From Papaver somniferum (Eukaryota; Streptophyta; Magnoliopsida; Ranunculales; Papaveraceae), in NCBI RefSeq assembly GCF_003573695.1, contig NC_039363.1:159242406-159306405 (forward strand): 64,000 nt of DNA, written 5' to 3'. The number at the start of each line of letters is the position of its first letter. The stretch's first letter is position 1. Position numbers and translations under genes: made by a program. Positions 13,603 through 24,094 of the stretch are shown here, one piece after another. The notes beneath the pieces were generated by a model, which saw only the letters and a list, made by a program, of their open reading frames with translations, was not told where the DNA came from and ran no database searches.

Positions 13603-14859
13603 TGTTTTAGGGTAAAAACTGATTCTACTGGAAATGGTAAATTTGGGTGTGCCACCGAGAAAAGAATCTAAACCCTAAATAAATGTACTGCATAGGAGTA
13701 CTTTAGATTCGAGAGATCAATCTGTATAATTCTGGCCTAAACTAAGAAATGGTCGTTCTAGTCTTGCTTCGGTCACAAAATGAAGGAGAAGGGTTGATCT
13801 TAGAGGTAAGAGAAGAAGGTGTTGAGATCAGAATAGTTAACTCGGAAGGTGTGGCTATTTAATAACTTGTATCAGAATGTGGAACTTTCTTGCCGAATGT
13901 AAGCTATAAATTCTTTTTATGTTTTCTGGATACTTGTGTTGATAACGCTTTTGTCTGTTGAAATATATTAAAAACCTATTTATACAAGTCATAATCGAAC
14001 ACACCCTGACCTCACAGGAAGTGGAAGTATTTGAGTGATGAAGAAGTGAGGATCGTGTAAAATGTTGAAGACTACGTCCCTACTATGAGGGGAAGACTGG
14101 TCGATTTACACCCACTACTTCTCTGCTGCCACTAACTGTCCTCCTTTCCTAACACTTTCTCATAATGGGAATGTTGCACGCCGCACGCTGTAAACCACCA
14201 GATCAATACCCTGATGAACATCCCCCAGTTTGTGACATATTTGATGTCTCGAGTATTTTTGTAGAAAATTATGCAGCAGGCTGCTGAGTGGGTCTTGCCT
14301 GCAAGACATAATTATTCTGACCAATCACGCCCAAGCGGCGGACAGTCATATGTGACAAGTCAAGTTATGAGACTTGCCGCAAAAAATAGCATATAATTCT
14401 TTTAGATCAAATAATTAAATTATTTGTGAAATCAATATTTATAAAAAATCGTTTGTAATCGATGCATATAAAGCATCGCTTTTAAGCAAGCATCTCAAAA
14501 GAATCGATACCCATGAAGCATCTTTATATAGAGCTTGTCTTGATTGGTCGCGGAACTTAATATCTTAAAAGGAGCGCGGCCGACCATCTTTGGGCAGCTG
14601 ATAGGAGCCGTTTGAGCAGGCCAAGGGCAAGTCCATCAGCCCTTGTGGAAGAGGGATGGACGGTGATCACTACGGCACTTTATTGGTATCCCAAAATTGG
14701 ATCTAAGTCGGTCAATTTGGCAAGCAAAGTTGGACGACCAAGATGATTTGCGGCAGTAATAGGTTTTCGTTGAATTCATTAATACTTTTGCAAGCAGCGC
14801 GACTAGCCTTCTTTGAGCAACTGCCAGGAATTATACGAGCAGGTTGAGGATGGGCCGAT
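12931..14859 (+). repeat. Diverged sixth copy of the array unit
   Basis: This stretch is collinear with copies 1-5 but has clearly more substitutions. After about 14859 it does not jump at the G-tract. Instead it continues into the rest of the gypsy LTR (to 16319). It therefore preserves the ancestral arrangement from which the array units were cut. Confidence 0.9.
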
Positions 14860-16319
14860 CAGTCCATATAGAAGAGGGGTGGACGGTGATCCTGGCGGCA
14901 TCTCATTGGTTCCCTGAAATCATATCTAGGCCGGTCGATTCAGCTGGAAAAATTGGACGGCCGAGATTGCTTTGCGGTAGTTATGCGCCGCCGTTGGTCG
15001 TCCTTGAGGTTTTGAAGCCGTGTGACCAAACTATTTTGAGCTAACGGTTTGAGGCATTAGCTGTGGGATGGGGGCAATTCGATTGGCCAGGCCTAAAGGC
15101 AAGCCTCCGGTGAGAATACTGGCACTTCATTGGCCGACTAAAATTGGATATGGGCCGGTCGATTTGGATAGCCAAGTTGGACGACCGAGATTGTTTTGCG
15201 ACAGAAATGCGCTGCCGCTAACATAAATTAGGTTTTTAAAAACTGTGCATCCAACCTTCTTTGAGCAATCGGTTTGAAGCTCTGCTTGCAGGTTGGGAGG
15301 GCTCCGTTTGGCCGAAGTATTAGTGGGCCCACCGATGTGTATGATGGTGCTTGTCCGGTCGCGTCGGGAGGCAGCCAAGCTTGGCAAATCAGCCGGCCAA
15401 AACATACGGTCGTGATCGTTTTAAGACTGACATGGGAAGCCTATATTCGATTCCTTAAGGAATTAGGTGTGACGACCAACCAACTTTAACCAAAAGTGTA
15501 GGATGCGCATTCAATGCGATTTGATTGGTCGATGGGAAAGAGGTGCCGGCAAGCAGCAACACGGGCATGGCGGCCGACGGTACGACGACGCAAGCCAGGA
15601 CGAACCGGCCAGCGAAGTGGCACGGTCGTGCTCTCTTTGCTGCTACCTTTATTTACCGAAATTCCTTTTATCTCTTGTTTTTATTAATTTTTGGTAGGAT
15701 TCTGCTCCTACTAATCCATGATAGATCGATTTCCTAGCTTGCCTAGGTTTGATCTCGACAAATAGGGTTCGAGATATTGCGCTGGATGCAAAAACCTAAT
15801 TTTTTTAAATTAATAAAATTAGGTTAGAAAGATGAATTTTCTGAGCTAACACAAAATCAATCAATTTATGGTGAATTTTGTGCGTTCATTCAAAATCGCT
15901 AATTATGTTTCAGAGGGTAGCATAAATTTGCGTGCCTCTAATTAAGCACTTCCATGCACATCTTAATCTAGATACTTCGGGAAATTCATGCTAGTCGGCT
16001 GAGAGCGAACATTAATTGTCATATCATATCAATATCAAGAGTTCAGCTGGAGGACATAACATAGATTAAATACCTCGACAGGCCATGCAGTAGTGAGTAA
16101 TGCAGGTGGAAGATAAAATTTATAGAATATTTGGGATTGTTCTACACGCACCATTCTGGATAAATTTCATCTATAAATATACTGAATTGCCCAATACATA
16201 CGTAAGTAAAGAAGCCTAGGGAATCATCACTTTTAATGACTTTGTTTCTTTGCAGAACGACGATACATTAAATACAGGGTCTAACAATTTTAGCCCTGAA
16301 CTAAAAACCACTATCAACA
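13603..16319 (-). repeat. 3' LTR of gypsy element G
   Basis: 2717 bp, TGTTTTAGGG...ATCAACA on the plus strand, homologous end to end to 37659-40342. On the minus strand it follows a PPT, so it is the 3' LTR. The first ~1.26 kb is the gypsy piece amplified in the array. Confidence 0.93.
14580..15500. repeat. Degenerate ~220-280-bp internal repeats in the G LTR
   Basis: Three diverged units, perhaps a fourth partial one, share the order 'gcag/caggttg-gaggg...cattggt..cc...ggccggtcgattt...gttggacggccgagat...ttgcgg/cag'. Key recurrences of ttggacgaccaagat-like sequence are near 14733, 14955 and 15175. The right LTR of G has the same arrangement near 38640-39400, so the repeats predate insertion. 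Confidence 0.7.
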
Positions 16320-16320
16320 T

Positions 16321-16339
16321 TAAGCCCCCTGCTTAGTAC
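16321..16339 (-). other. Polypurine tract of gypsy element G
   Basis: On the minus strand the sequence reads ...actaagcagggggctta directly before the LTR start TGTTGATAGTGG. This is the expected plus-strand primer position and fixes the orientation of G. Confidence 0.8.
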
Positions 16340-16613
16340 GTAACAATGAAATTGTTCCGGGGTAAGCACTAGATGGTGATAGATAAAAATTCACGAGGAA
16401 AGTTTAAACAGACGTTACCAGGATAGAGGCCAGCAGGATATTTGAGTAAGATAGTTTAATGAAGTATCAAGGCATGTGGTGATCGTCCCCTTAGTATACG
16501 CCAATCAGTTCCAGGTGGATGAGCATATAGTCGGTTGATATCCCGCATCTAAATCCTCTATACACGGCAGATAGAGAGTCCATTATTTTCCTGGATCTTG
16601 TCGACTTGCTGAA

Positions 16614-16620
16614 TATAAAA
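16614..16620 (+). promoter_or_regulatory. Putative TATA box of the antisense gene in G
   Basis: tataaaa lies about 150 bp upstream of the ORF start at 16767. It would place a transcription start near 16645-16655. It points opposite to the retroelement. The TATA sequence is seen; promoter function is inferred. Confidence 0.5.
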
Positions 16621-16683
16621 GGAAGCACCTGAATCCTTGTTTTCACACCTATAATTACAGAGCTGCACTTCTCTTCCTTCCAG

Positions 16684-16747
16684 GTACGTGCTTCGTATTC
16701 CCTTGTAGTTTTTTATCGTTCGACATAACCGTAACACTTTTCTGCAG
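16684..16747 (+). other. Putative 64-nt leader intron of the antisense gene
   Basis: The donor cag|gtacgtgc at 16681-16691 is close to the plant consensus. The acceptor tttctgcag at 16739-16747 is preceded by a T-rich stretch. The intron would lie wholly in the 5' leader. Its length is near the lower limit for plant introns. Confidence 0.4.
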
Positions 16748-16750
16748 TAT

Positions 16751-16780
16751 ATGATGGGAACTCCTGATGATTATTCCTAA
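16751..16780 (+). CDS. Upstream short ORF overlapping the main antisense ORF
   Basis: ATG ATG GGA ... TAA encodes nine residues and ends inside the main ORF in another frame. It starts 16 nt before the main ATG at 16767. It could lower initiation at the main start; this is inference. Confidence 0.3.
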   Translation: MMGTPDDYS

Positions 16781-17315
16781 CTCCCCAGAGAAGAATTTTG
16801 AAGTTGACAAACCCAGGTTGACCGTATTCAAAGAGGTATTGGCTAAAATAGATCGTCCGTTTCGTGAAGCTAGTCGGCCTATACAGGGTATGCCCCTTAC
16901 ACATCTGAGCATCGTTCGAGAGTGTTTTCAAGCTTTCCTGGCTTCGGTTAGCATGGAGGAAAAGTGGAGACGCAATGAAGCATTTCAGCCACCGAGCGCC
17001 CGGGCTGAAAAATTTGTTTCTCGACTAAAGCGACGGAGGGTAGAGCATGAGAATCTCTTAGGCGAACATGAACTCCTGGATAAACATGAATACCCTATTT
17101 ATAACGACGTCATAATCCTTGACTCTGATGTGGATGAACCGGAATATCCCAAAAGGTTGTTGGAGCCGTTTCTGAAAAGGATGTCGGAACAACTTCCGAA
17201 GAGTATACAGGAGCGGCCTCTGAAGAAGATGTTGAAGCGGCTTCCAAAGAGAGCTCTGATGAAGGCGGTAGTAATCCTGGCGTTAATGTTGATAACTAGA
17301 TTTCCCACTATGTGA
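16767..17315 (+). CDS. Antisense ORF in the 3' region of gypsy element G (182 aa, unknown)
   Basis: The ORF runs opposite to gag of G and lies between the coding remnants and the PPT. This is where some Tat-lineage elements are known to carry an extra antisense ORF. The protein has no enzyme motif that I recognise. Visible parts: a mixed N-terminal region (residues 1-85); a basic cluster RLKRRRVEH near residue 88, compatible with a nuclear signal; and DVIILDSDVDEPE near residues 114-126, which fits a SUMO-interaction motif (hydrophobic core followed by acids). After about residue 128 the frame turns into unlikely basic sequence. The neighbouring frame reads an acidic, Ser/Glu-rich tail (motifs TSEEY, ASEED, SSDEGG) ending near 17299, so a one-base frameshift around 17150 is likely. 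Upstream lie a TATA box and a possible leader intron; downstream lies a polyadenylation-like region. I infer a nuclear protein of unknown role, now probably broken. Confidence 0.6.
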   Translation: MIIPNSPEKNFEVDKPRLTVFKEVLAKIDRPFREASRPIQGMPLTHLSIVRECFQAFLASVSMEEKWRRNEAFQPPSARAEKFVSRLKRRRVEHENLLGEHELLDKHEYPIYNDVIILDSDVDEPEYPKRLLEPFLKRMSEQLPKSIQERPLKKMLKRLPKRALMKAVVILALMLITRFPTM

Positions 17316-17407
17316 CTTTCTTTTGTAGATAAGCATCTTTTTGTAGCTTGCAGATGCTCTTCATTTTGTAGTTTTTTGTTTCATGTTGCTGAAACCAATA
17401 CTTTTTT

Positions 17408-17418
17408 GAATAATAATT
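17408..17418 (+). terminator. Possible polyadenylation signal of the antisense gene
   Basis: gaataataatt lies about 100 bp after the ORF, preceded by several T/TTTGTA-rich stretches (17320-17380) of the kind seen in plant far-upstream elements. This is weak evidence on its own. Confidence 0.35.
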
Positions 17419-17579
17419 CTTCATTCAGGATGCTTTCATGATTTTATGTTTCCCGTCGTATGAATGAAACCTTCACCACTTTATTTTGCAATTCAACCCC
17501 TTCCCAATTTATTAAGGTGATGTGGCAGACAGGAAGATGGCACATAAGTGGTGATGGTCGACAACACTGGGAGAACCGT

Positions 17580-18022
17580 TGTTAGAGAATTGCTCGGTTG
17601 AACCCACTAAGCGTTGGTATGTCAAGTTTGGTTGTCATATTTTAGTGAACCAAAATCATTTAAAGAGTCGCTTGATTATTTATTAGAGTCAACTTCGTAT
17701 AGGTTAGCTAGAAAGTTATTAGGATACGAGACTTACAAGTATTACTCGAAGACTTGAAGAATGTGAAGAAGTAAAGAGCTACAACGTCAACATCATCCTT
17801 CCTCTTGAGGTTAGTAATATTTTGACTTGAAATGTTTCATTCCTAACGTATCTTTCAGGTCGTGCTATATTGAAAACATAACTGCGAAGCTGTGAATGAT
17901 TATACTCTAGTTAGACGTAGTATTAAGGAATTGTAATACGAAGTATAACGCCTATCTTTTGGACTTCGTATATAAGACATCGACATAATCATATGAATGT
18001 TATTGTGATTATGTATGGGTAT
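17580..18022 (+). repeat. Left LTR of A, part before element N
   Basis: 443 bp aligning with 31275-31710 of the right LTR. It ends in ggtat (18018-18022), the first TSD copy of element N. Confidence 0.9.
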
Positions 18023-20404
18023 TGAAAAAGCGGGGTTACAACAACCACACCCAATATTTCGCTTAGCAATCTGTATGGACAAACTCCAATATACTTTATA
18101 GAGAAGCAACTAGACAGTCAGACTCAATCTATATAAAAAAGTATATCAAAGAGTTTATATCTCAATCTCTCGATTTGATATATACTCAATCAAATAGAAA
18201 TCTGCGAGTCTTTATCAAATATTAGAGAGATAAGTTGGATGGTACCAAAGACCAATATCCAAGAGTCAATAAATTTAAATCAACAACCAAAAGGTTGGAT
18301 ATTCTAATTGATTGAACAACGCAGAACCTGTGATAATTCAATTATATAACAAAATATAATGCGGAATAGAAATAACACACACACCAGAATTTTGTTAACG
18401 AGGAAACTGCAAATGCAGAAAACCCCCGGGACCTAGTCCAGATTGAACACACATTGTATTAAGCCGCTTAAGACACTAGCCTACTCCAAACTAACTTCGG
18501 TGTGGACTATAATTGAACCCAAATCAATCTCACACTGATCCAAGGTACAGTTATTCTCTTACGTCTCTGATCCCAGCAGGATACTACGCACTTTATTCCC
18601 TTAGCTGATCTCACCCACAAATAAGAGTTTGTACGACCCAAAGTCGAAGACTTTAATAAACAAATTTGTATCACACAGAAAAGTCTACGATAATAGATAA
18701 ATCCGTCTCCCACGAATATACCTACGAGTTTTGTTCCGTATTTTCATAAATCAAGGTGAACATGAATCAATTGATACCCCAGACTTATATTCCCGAAGAA
18801 CAGCCTAGTATCATCAATCATCTCACAATAATCTTAATCGACGCGGCGAAAGAAGATATTGTGGAATCACAAACGATGAGACGAAGATGTTTGTGATTAA
18901 TTTTTATCTTTCCCTATCGGAGATATAATCTCAAGCCAATTCTTTCAATTGAGCTCGTATGATAGCAAATGGCAAGCTCAGATCACACAACTACGAGAAA
19001 GTAGTATCGGTCTAGCGTCAAAATCCCAATGAAGTCTTTAAGTCGTTAACCTGGTTTAGAAGAAGAAACCAAAGGTTAAAGGAGAATCGACTCTAGCTTA
19101 GCACAACTTGTATCACACGTAAAGTGTGGGGATTAGGTTTCCCAGTTTCTAGAGTTCACCCTATATAGTCTTTCAAATCAGGGTTTGCAATCAATGTTAG
19201 CTTGGTAACAAAGCATTTAATATTCACCGTTAGATGAAAACCTGATTAGATTCAAGCTAATATCTTTCAACCATTGGATCGAAAACATAGCTTGTTAAAC
19301 ACAAATGAAATACACGTTTTAGGTTTGTGTAACCGTACCCAAACTTGTACATTTGTTGGTTCAACAATAATTAACCAAATGGTTAGCCATATGAGCATTT
19401 TCATATCAACCATATTCTTCTTCACCATAACTAGTTCAAATGACTCAAATGAACTAGTTAGAGAGTTGTTCAATTGCTTAGATCTTATGTAACTACACAA
19501 GACACAGTCGGAGCAAAAAAGATTTGATTCAGTCGAATCGGTTCATGAACTTTATAGCCACAGTTTGCAAAAGCATTCCTTAGTTTATATAAGCATGAGT
19601 TCAAGAACAATCGTTTTTAGATATAACCAACTCAAGTTCGCGGACTGGGTTCGCGGACTTATGTTCCCCGGAAGGAGTTCACAAACTCCAGCAGATTTTC
19701 TCGGGTCGAGGACTTCTGCCAGCTCGCGGACTGGGTTTGTGGACTGAGTTCGCGGACTTAGCTCACACCTCTATTCCGGTTCTCTTGATCAACAAAGTTC
19801 GCAAACTTCGGTTCAAGGAATAAGGACTTATACATATATGTGTTTCCACAACAATGCTTATATCCATCAATGGTTATATAATCTAAACTCTCATTCAATC
19901 ATTGAAACATTCTCAGAGGACGTTATGTAGTTGTTATTCACAAACCATTTTTTGTTAGAGCAATTTTCAAAGTGGTTGACACATAACATGAATTTCATCA
20001 CTTGGTAAAGATGAATTTGGTTAAAGTGAAAGGTTACCAACACATATTTCGAGAAATAGATAGACGAGATAAACTCGGCTCGAAATACCAAATGTGTATA
20101 ATCAAAGTCTATATAGCAAAACGACTTTTGTCTCAAGATAGGAGATAAATAGACTTTTGAGTGATAGATAAGTTCAAGTCTCCACATACCTTTTAGTCGA
20201 TGAAGTTCCACCAGTTCCTCGAGTAAGTTTTCGTCTTGTATGATGATTGTCATGGAGTTTTTGTGCTCAACTAAACTTTCTATCCTAGTCTGAGACCTTA
20301 GCTATAGTAGATTGGAAATCAAGACTTATAGTTTTGATCACTAACATTTACAAACATGCTTGAGATAGAAACGCATGCGAGTTTGACCGAGCAATTCTCT
20401 AACA
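18023..20404 (-). repeat. 3' LTR of element N
   Basis: 2382 bp, TGAAAAAGCG...TCTCTAACA on the plus strand. The short opposed open frames at about 19267-19500 recur in the other LTR at the same relative place and overlap on both strands, so I treat them as LTR sequence and not as genes. Confidence 0.92.
19633..19766. repeat. Clustered ttcgcggact motifs in the N LTR
   Basis: The 10-mer ttcgcggact or close variants occurs about five times, partly as pairs spaced by four or five bases (for example ttcgcggactgggttcgcgg). A decayed version lies at about 25703-25815 in the other LTR. The cluster is much more GC-rich than its surroundings. Function unknown; a binding-site cluster is possible. Confidence 0.65.
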
Positions 20405-20421
20405 ATCTCCCCCTTTGTCAA
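20405..20421 (-). other. Polypurine tract of element N
   Basis: On the minus strand gacaaagggggagat precedes the LTR start TGTTAGAGAATTGC. It is the same tract as in the other copia-like elements here. Confidence 0.85.
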
Positions 20422-22060
20422 TTTTAGTGACAAAACTATCAATACATGTGGAATACAAAAATAAATGAATTAACTTTTGTAGCTCCTATTCCACATGTCT
20501 TATCTTCAACATTACTCGAAATCTTCGTCACTTCCAAGTACTTCAATGATCCCAAAGGTTGTAAGTTCAGCATCATCGTTGTTGAAAATCCGTAGCTATA
20601 ACAACGAGAAAACAAGAGTTCTCAATCATTGTTATACAGTGTCATAGTATCATTACACAGCGTCAAAGTTCAATTGTATCACAACTTCAACAACAATACT
20701 ATGGTGATATGTATCACTTCCCCTTAGTCAATATTCCATCTCACATGGAAACCACTCCCCCTTACATAATGATCCAAAAAACATATGTATTTGTAGTGTG
20801 AACTACATATTTATTCTCCCCCCTTTTGTCAATAAAACTAGCAAAGGTACAAGAACGAGATCCTAATAAAATTTCCGAAAGAGATGTTTCATGACCAAAA
20901 GTAAGCATATGTCATCTTGTTTAGATGCAATCATAAAGCTGAAGTTAAATGCATTCATCAAGGAGTTTAAAGATACAAGATAACCCCTATAATATTTCAC
21001 AACCGCACTCCCCACAAAGATTTGACAATTAAGCACAAGTTTAATTAAGAACTCTCCCCCATAATATGTCATTCCCGAAAGAACAACAAGAGCGACCTTA
21101 ATTTCAAAAGAAAAGAAGGATTTCTTTGGACATAACAAATCACATACAAGTATGAATTTGAATCCAAAATACTCAATTAAATTAACCACAAGAGAACCCA
21201 TGATTAATTTAATCGGAAATGCTCAACATAAGTGAACTTACGGAGCCTCAAAAAATACTCAATTAGATTAATCCCAAGAGAAACCATGATTAATTTAATC
21301 GGAATACACAACCAAAATAATCACATAATTAATCAATTTAATTGGTCATGCTCGACATAAGAAAACTTACGGAGCAACAACTAAATAACCAAAAAAGATG
21401 ATTAATTTAGTTGAAAATGCTCGACATAAAGTACCTCACGGAGCAATAACTAAGCTAATCATAAGAAAATAATCAACTTAGTTGATAAAACTCAACATAA
21501 GACACCTTATGGAACAACACAGTATATACACAAAAATTGTGGATCGGAGATAGACCTAATACTGTGGAATAAGCAAGGACTCATTGTATTTTCCATCACC
21601 ATTTGCAGAATGACATACAATAGACATAATCTTTCTAAAAAAAAGTTCATCCTATCTTCCATCAAATAATGACATAATAGGCTTAACTTTTGTATTTGGC
21701 AAAAGTCTATTCATTCTTTTATCAATACATGCATATCGACTTACGAAAGACTTTACTTTTGACAAGATATGGGACAATAAAAGTTCACGGACGTAAACAC
21801 ACATATCCCATAAGAATTGAAATATATAAAACCATAAAGATTAATACTGCAAAAATCATCTTCCAAACTAATTTAGAATTTAAACCAATAAATCTAAAAA
21901 CATGAAGATGAAAACGTTGTACATAGCTATGTGTAATCACAATAATGGCTATTCCAAACTCTAGTTATTCTTCTAAAATAAACAAGAAAATAGAAGATTT
22001 ACTAGGAAAGATAAACAAGCTAAATAAAAAACAGACTTCCTATGCCAAAGCTGGACACGA
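20422..22060. other. Non-coding 3' internal region of N
   Basis: AT-rich with no credible coding sequence; the short open frames have no family features. It includes a run of degenerate tandem repeats, listed separately. Confidence 0.6.
21170..21520. repeat. Degenerate tandem repeats in the N 3' internal region
   Basis: Four or five diverged units of roughly 75-110 bp share 'gattaatttaatcgga', 'gctc(a/g)acataag' and 'cttacggagcaac'. Clear occurrences of the last two are near 21218, 21350, 21420 and 21490. Confidence 0.65.
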
Positions 22061-22067
22061 ACTAAAG

Positions 22068-22480
22068 TCAAACAGACAGTTCAGGATCCTCATGAGTCTT
22101 GAGGTCTTCAATCTTGTGATTGACACTATCCGCTGTATCTTCAGAGAAGAGATTCTCTTTGAGAAGATCATTGATGTGAGATTTTATGAGGCGAAGGTTA
22201 GAGGTAACCTCTTTCAACTCAGTTCTTAAAACATCAAGATTTTTCAAAGTATCAACAAGCTGAAGTTTTGATTCCTCAAAGTATTTAAGATAATCATGAA
22301 CCACTTCAGCAAAAACCTTTTCCCTTTCTCAACATCCTCATGTGTGTAAGCATAGTAAAATGAGGCATTTGGATGATCATCTTCAACAAGACTTCTTTTC
22401 TTCCTCCCTTCGGAATCATAACCAATACCTTTATCAAGAAAGCCTTTGGAAAAACCACAAGCTCGTGAAGAGGACGACAT
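22068..22480 (-). pseudogene. Small coiled-coil ORF of element N (ORF2), frameshifted
   Basis: It reads from an ATG near 22480 (MSSSSRACGFSKG) through ...HEDVEKGKRF, then shifts frame near 22320 and continues as a Lys/Glu/Leu-rich, probably helical segment (FEESKLQLVDTLKNLDVL) to a stop at 22068. The total is about 137 residues. Element A carries an unrelated-looking ORF of similar size and place (29184-29483). No known family recognised. Confidence 0.5.
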
Positions 22481-22846
22481 TCTTGATAAACCAAAATAAC
22501 TTAGAGTACGCAAACGTGACTCAGAGGTTTGGTATTTATATGGTTTCTTAGGGAAGGTGACTTTTAGGGTTTCTAAGAATTGATTCGTAATAGTAATAGG
22601 GGTACCTGTGCGAACACAACCTGACCCAAAGAAAAGCTTTATATATATAAAAAAAAATTAAAAAGAAAACGATCAACAAGAAACGATATAAAATACTTAA
22701 GCAACCATTTCTACAGACCAGTAGTTTAGCTATAAAAGATAAGAAAATAGCTTCACTAAACAGAAGTAGTGTGCTAACAGTATACCAGAAAATTGACACA
22801 TCTTACTCAACAGGATTTTTATGAGTAAGTACTTTAACCCTTGTGA

Positions 22847-24028
22847 TTAATTAGCACAAGTATGAGCTCTGAGCTCATTAAAAGAATTGTGTTTATGATT
22901 AAGTATCTTTTTCCTTCTAAATCTAGAGAGGGATCCCTTTTGATGTGAGAAATTATCATAAAACTTAATGTCATTAAAATACGAGACATAGTTTGAGTTC
23001 TTACCAGGAGAATTTTGACTTGAGGAGGATGACAACCTGTCGATAATTTATTTATACCCTTTAATTATCTCCATTAGGTTATTTCTCATATCATCAATTT
23101 TTCTTCTTTCTCTTGGGATTTCGTTCACACAAGGGTAATGTTGTTTCCAGAGGAAAAGACTTGATCTTTCCTTAGACGATTCTTGTTGAGACTTCTATTC
23201 TGCTTCAGAGCATTTGAGGAACTTATCGAACTGACCTTCCTGGTAACATACACAGGGTAAGTACGAAAACCAACTGGTTTAGGCATATGAATGTCAGTTA
23301 CACCTTTGAGAATTAAGTCCAAGGTGCGTTGAAGTTGAAACAAGGGAATTTTTATTTAACTTAGAGATTCCTTTTTTTTTAGCAGAACCTTTTGTTTCGC
23401 AAAAGAGGAATACTTTCTGATCACAAGAGTGATTAGACAATGTTGTCTTAACAACCTCGTTAGGAGGTTTCTTCCTTCCATGTGATGTGGAACATCCTTG
23501 ATTAATGGGGATTTCAGACACAATTTTTCTGAATGGAAGGGATTCCGATTTTACTTCTGGAGATGGAACGTTTTCAGTCGTAGCAGAAGTACTTGGTATA
23601 TTAGACTAGTTAGAGCATCCTTGAATAGAGAGTTTACTCAAGCGATGTTATATTTCCAAAGCATCATTTTTGAGGCTTGCCTCGAGAACCATACGTGAAA
23701 AGTGATCTTCAGTATTTTATTTGAAATTGCAGTTCCTTACTACACCAAGAAGAACATCGACATGATGTTTTAACCGATTAAATCTATCATCTTGGATTCT
23801 AGCAAGATAAAGAATCAATTTACTCTCTTCAGCTGTTTCCCGTTCATTTAGAGAGATAGACTCTTTTGAAGGGTAATCGGAAAAACACATGTCGGAGCCT
23901 TTCTGTCTTGTTTGAACACAAGGTTCCTCTATATTTGAGATTGAAAAATCTTTCTCTTTAATAGAAGTAGACGATACAAAACTTTTATTTCTGGTGATGC
24001 GTTTATCAGAGATACTACTCATGTCCAT
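22847..24028 (-). pseudogene. Decayed ORF1 of element N, unknown protein
   Basis: It starts close behind the PBS with MDMSSISDKRITRNKSF. Open pieces at 23717-24028, 23294-23521, 23125-23343 and 22847-23035 are separated by stops and at least one frameshift. The sequence is Ser/Lys/Asn-rich and hydrophilic. I see neither the UBN2 gag pattern nor a CCHC knuckle, unlike element A, so this may be a replacement of gag or gag diverged beyond recognition. Confidence 0.45.
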
Positions 24029-24080
24029 AGGGTCAGATCGCTACAAACACAGACTTGTAAGGTCTTAAACGGGTTTGCCT

Positions 24081-24092
24081 GCTCTGATACCA
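24081..24092 (-). other. Primer-binding site of element N
   Basis: TGGTATCAGAGC on the minus strand, two bases from the LTR end, followed by AGGC. This is the classic plant initiator-tRNA-Met primer complement of copia elements. Confidence 0.9.
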
Positions 24093-24094
24093 AT

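Noticed and set aside
15127..15737. Several overlapping ORFs on both strands
   Set aside because: They lie inside the gypsy LTR in a GC-richer repeat area and are not open in the other LTR.
19267..19500. Overlapping ORFs on opposite strands, repeated at 25336-25561
   Set aside because: The pair recurs only because it lies in both LTRs of element N; no family features.
20863..21201. Minus-strand ORF of 112 codons
   Set aside because: It overlaps degenerate tandem repeats in non-coding internal sequence and shows no recognised motif.
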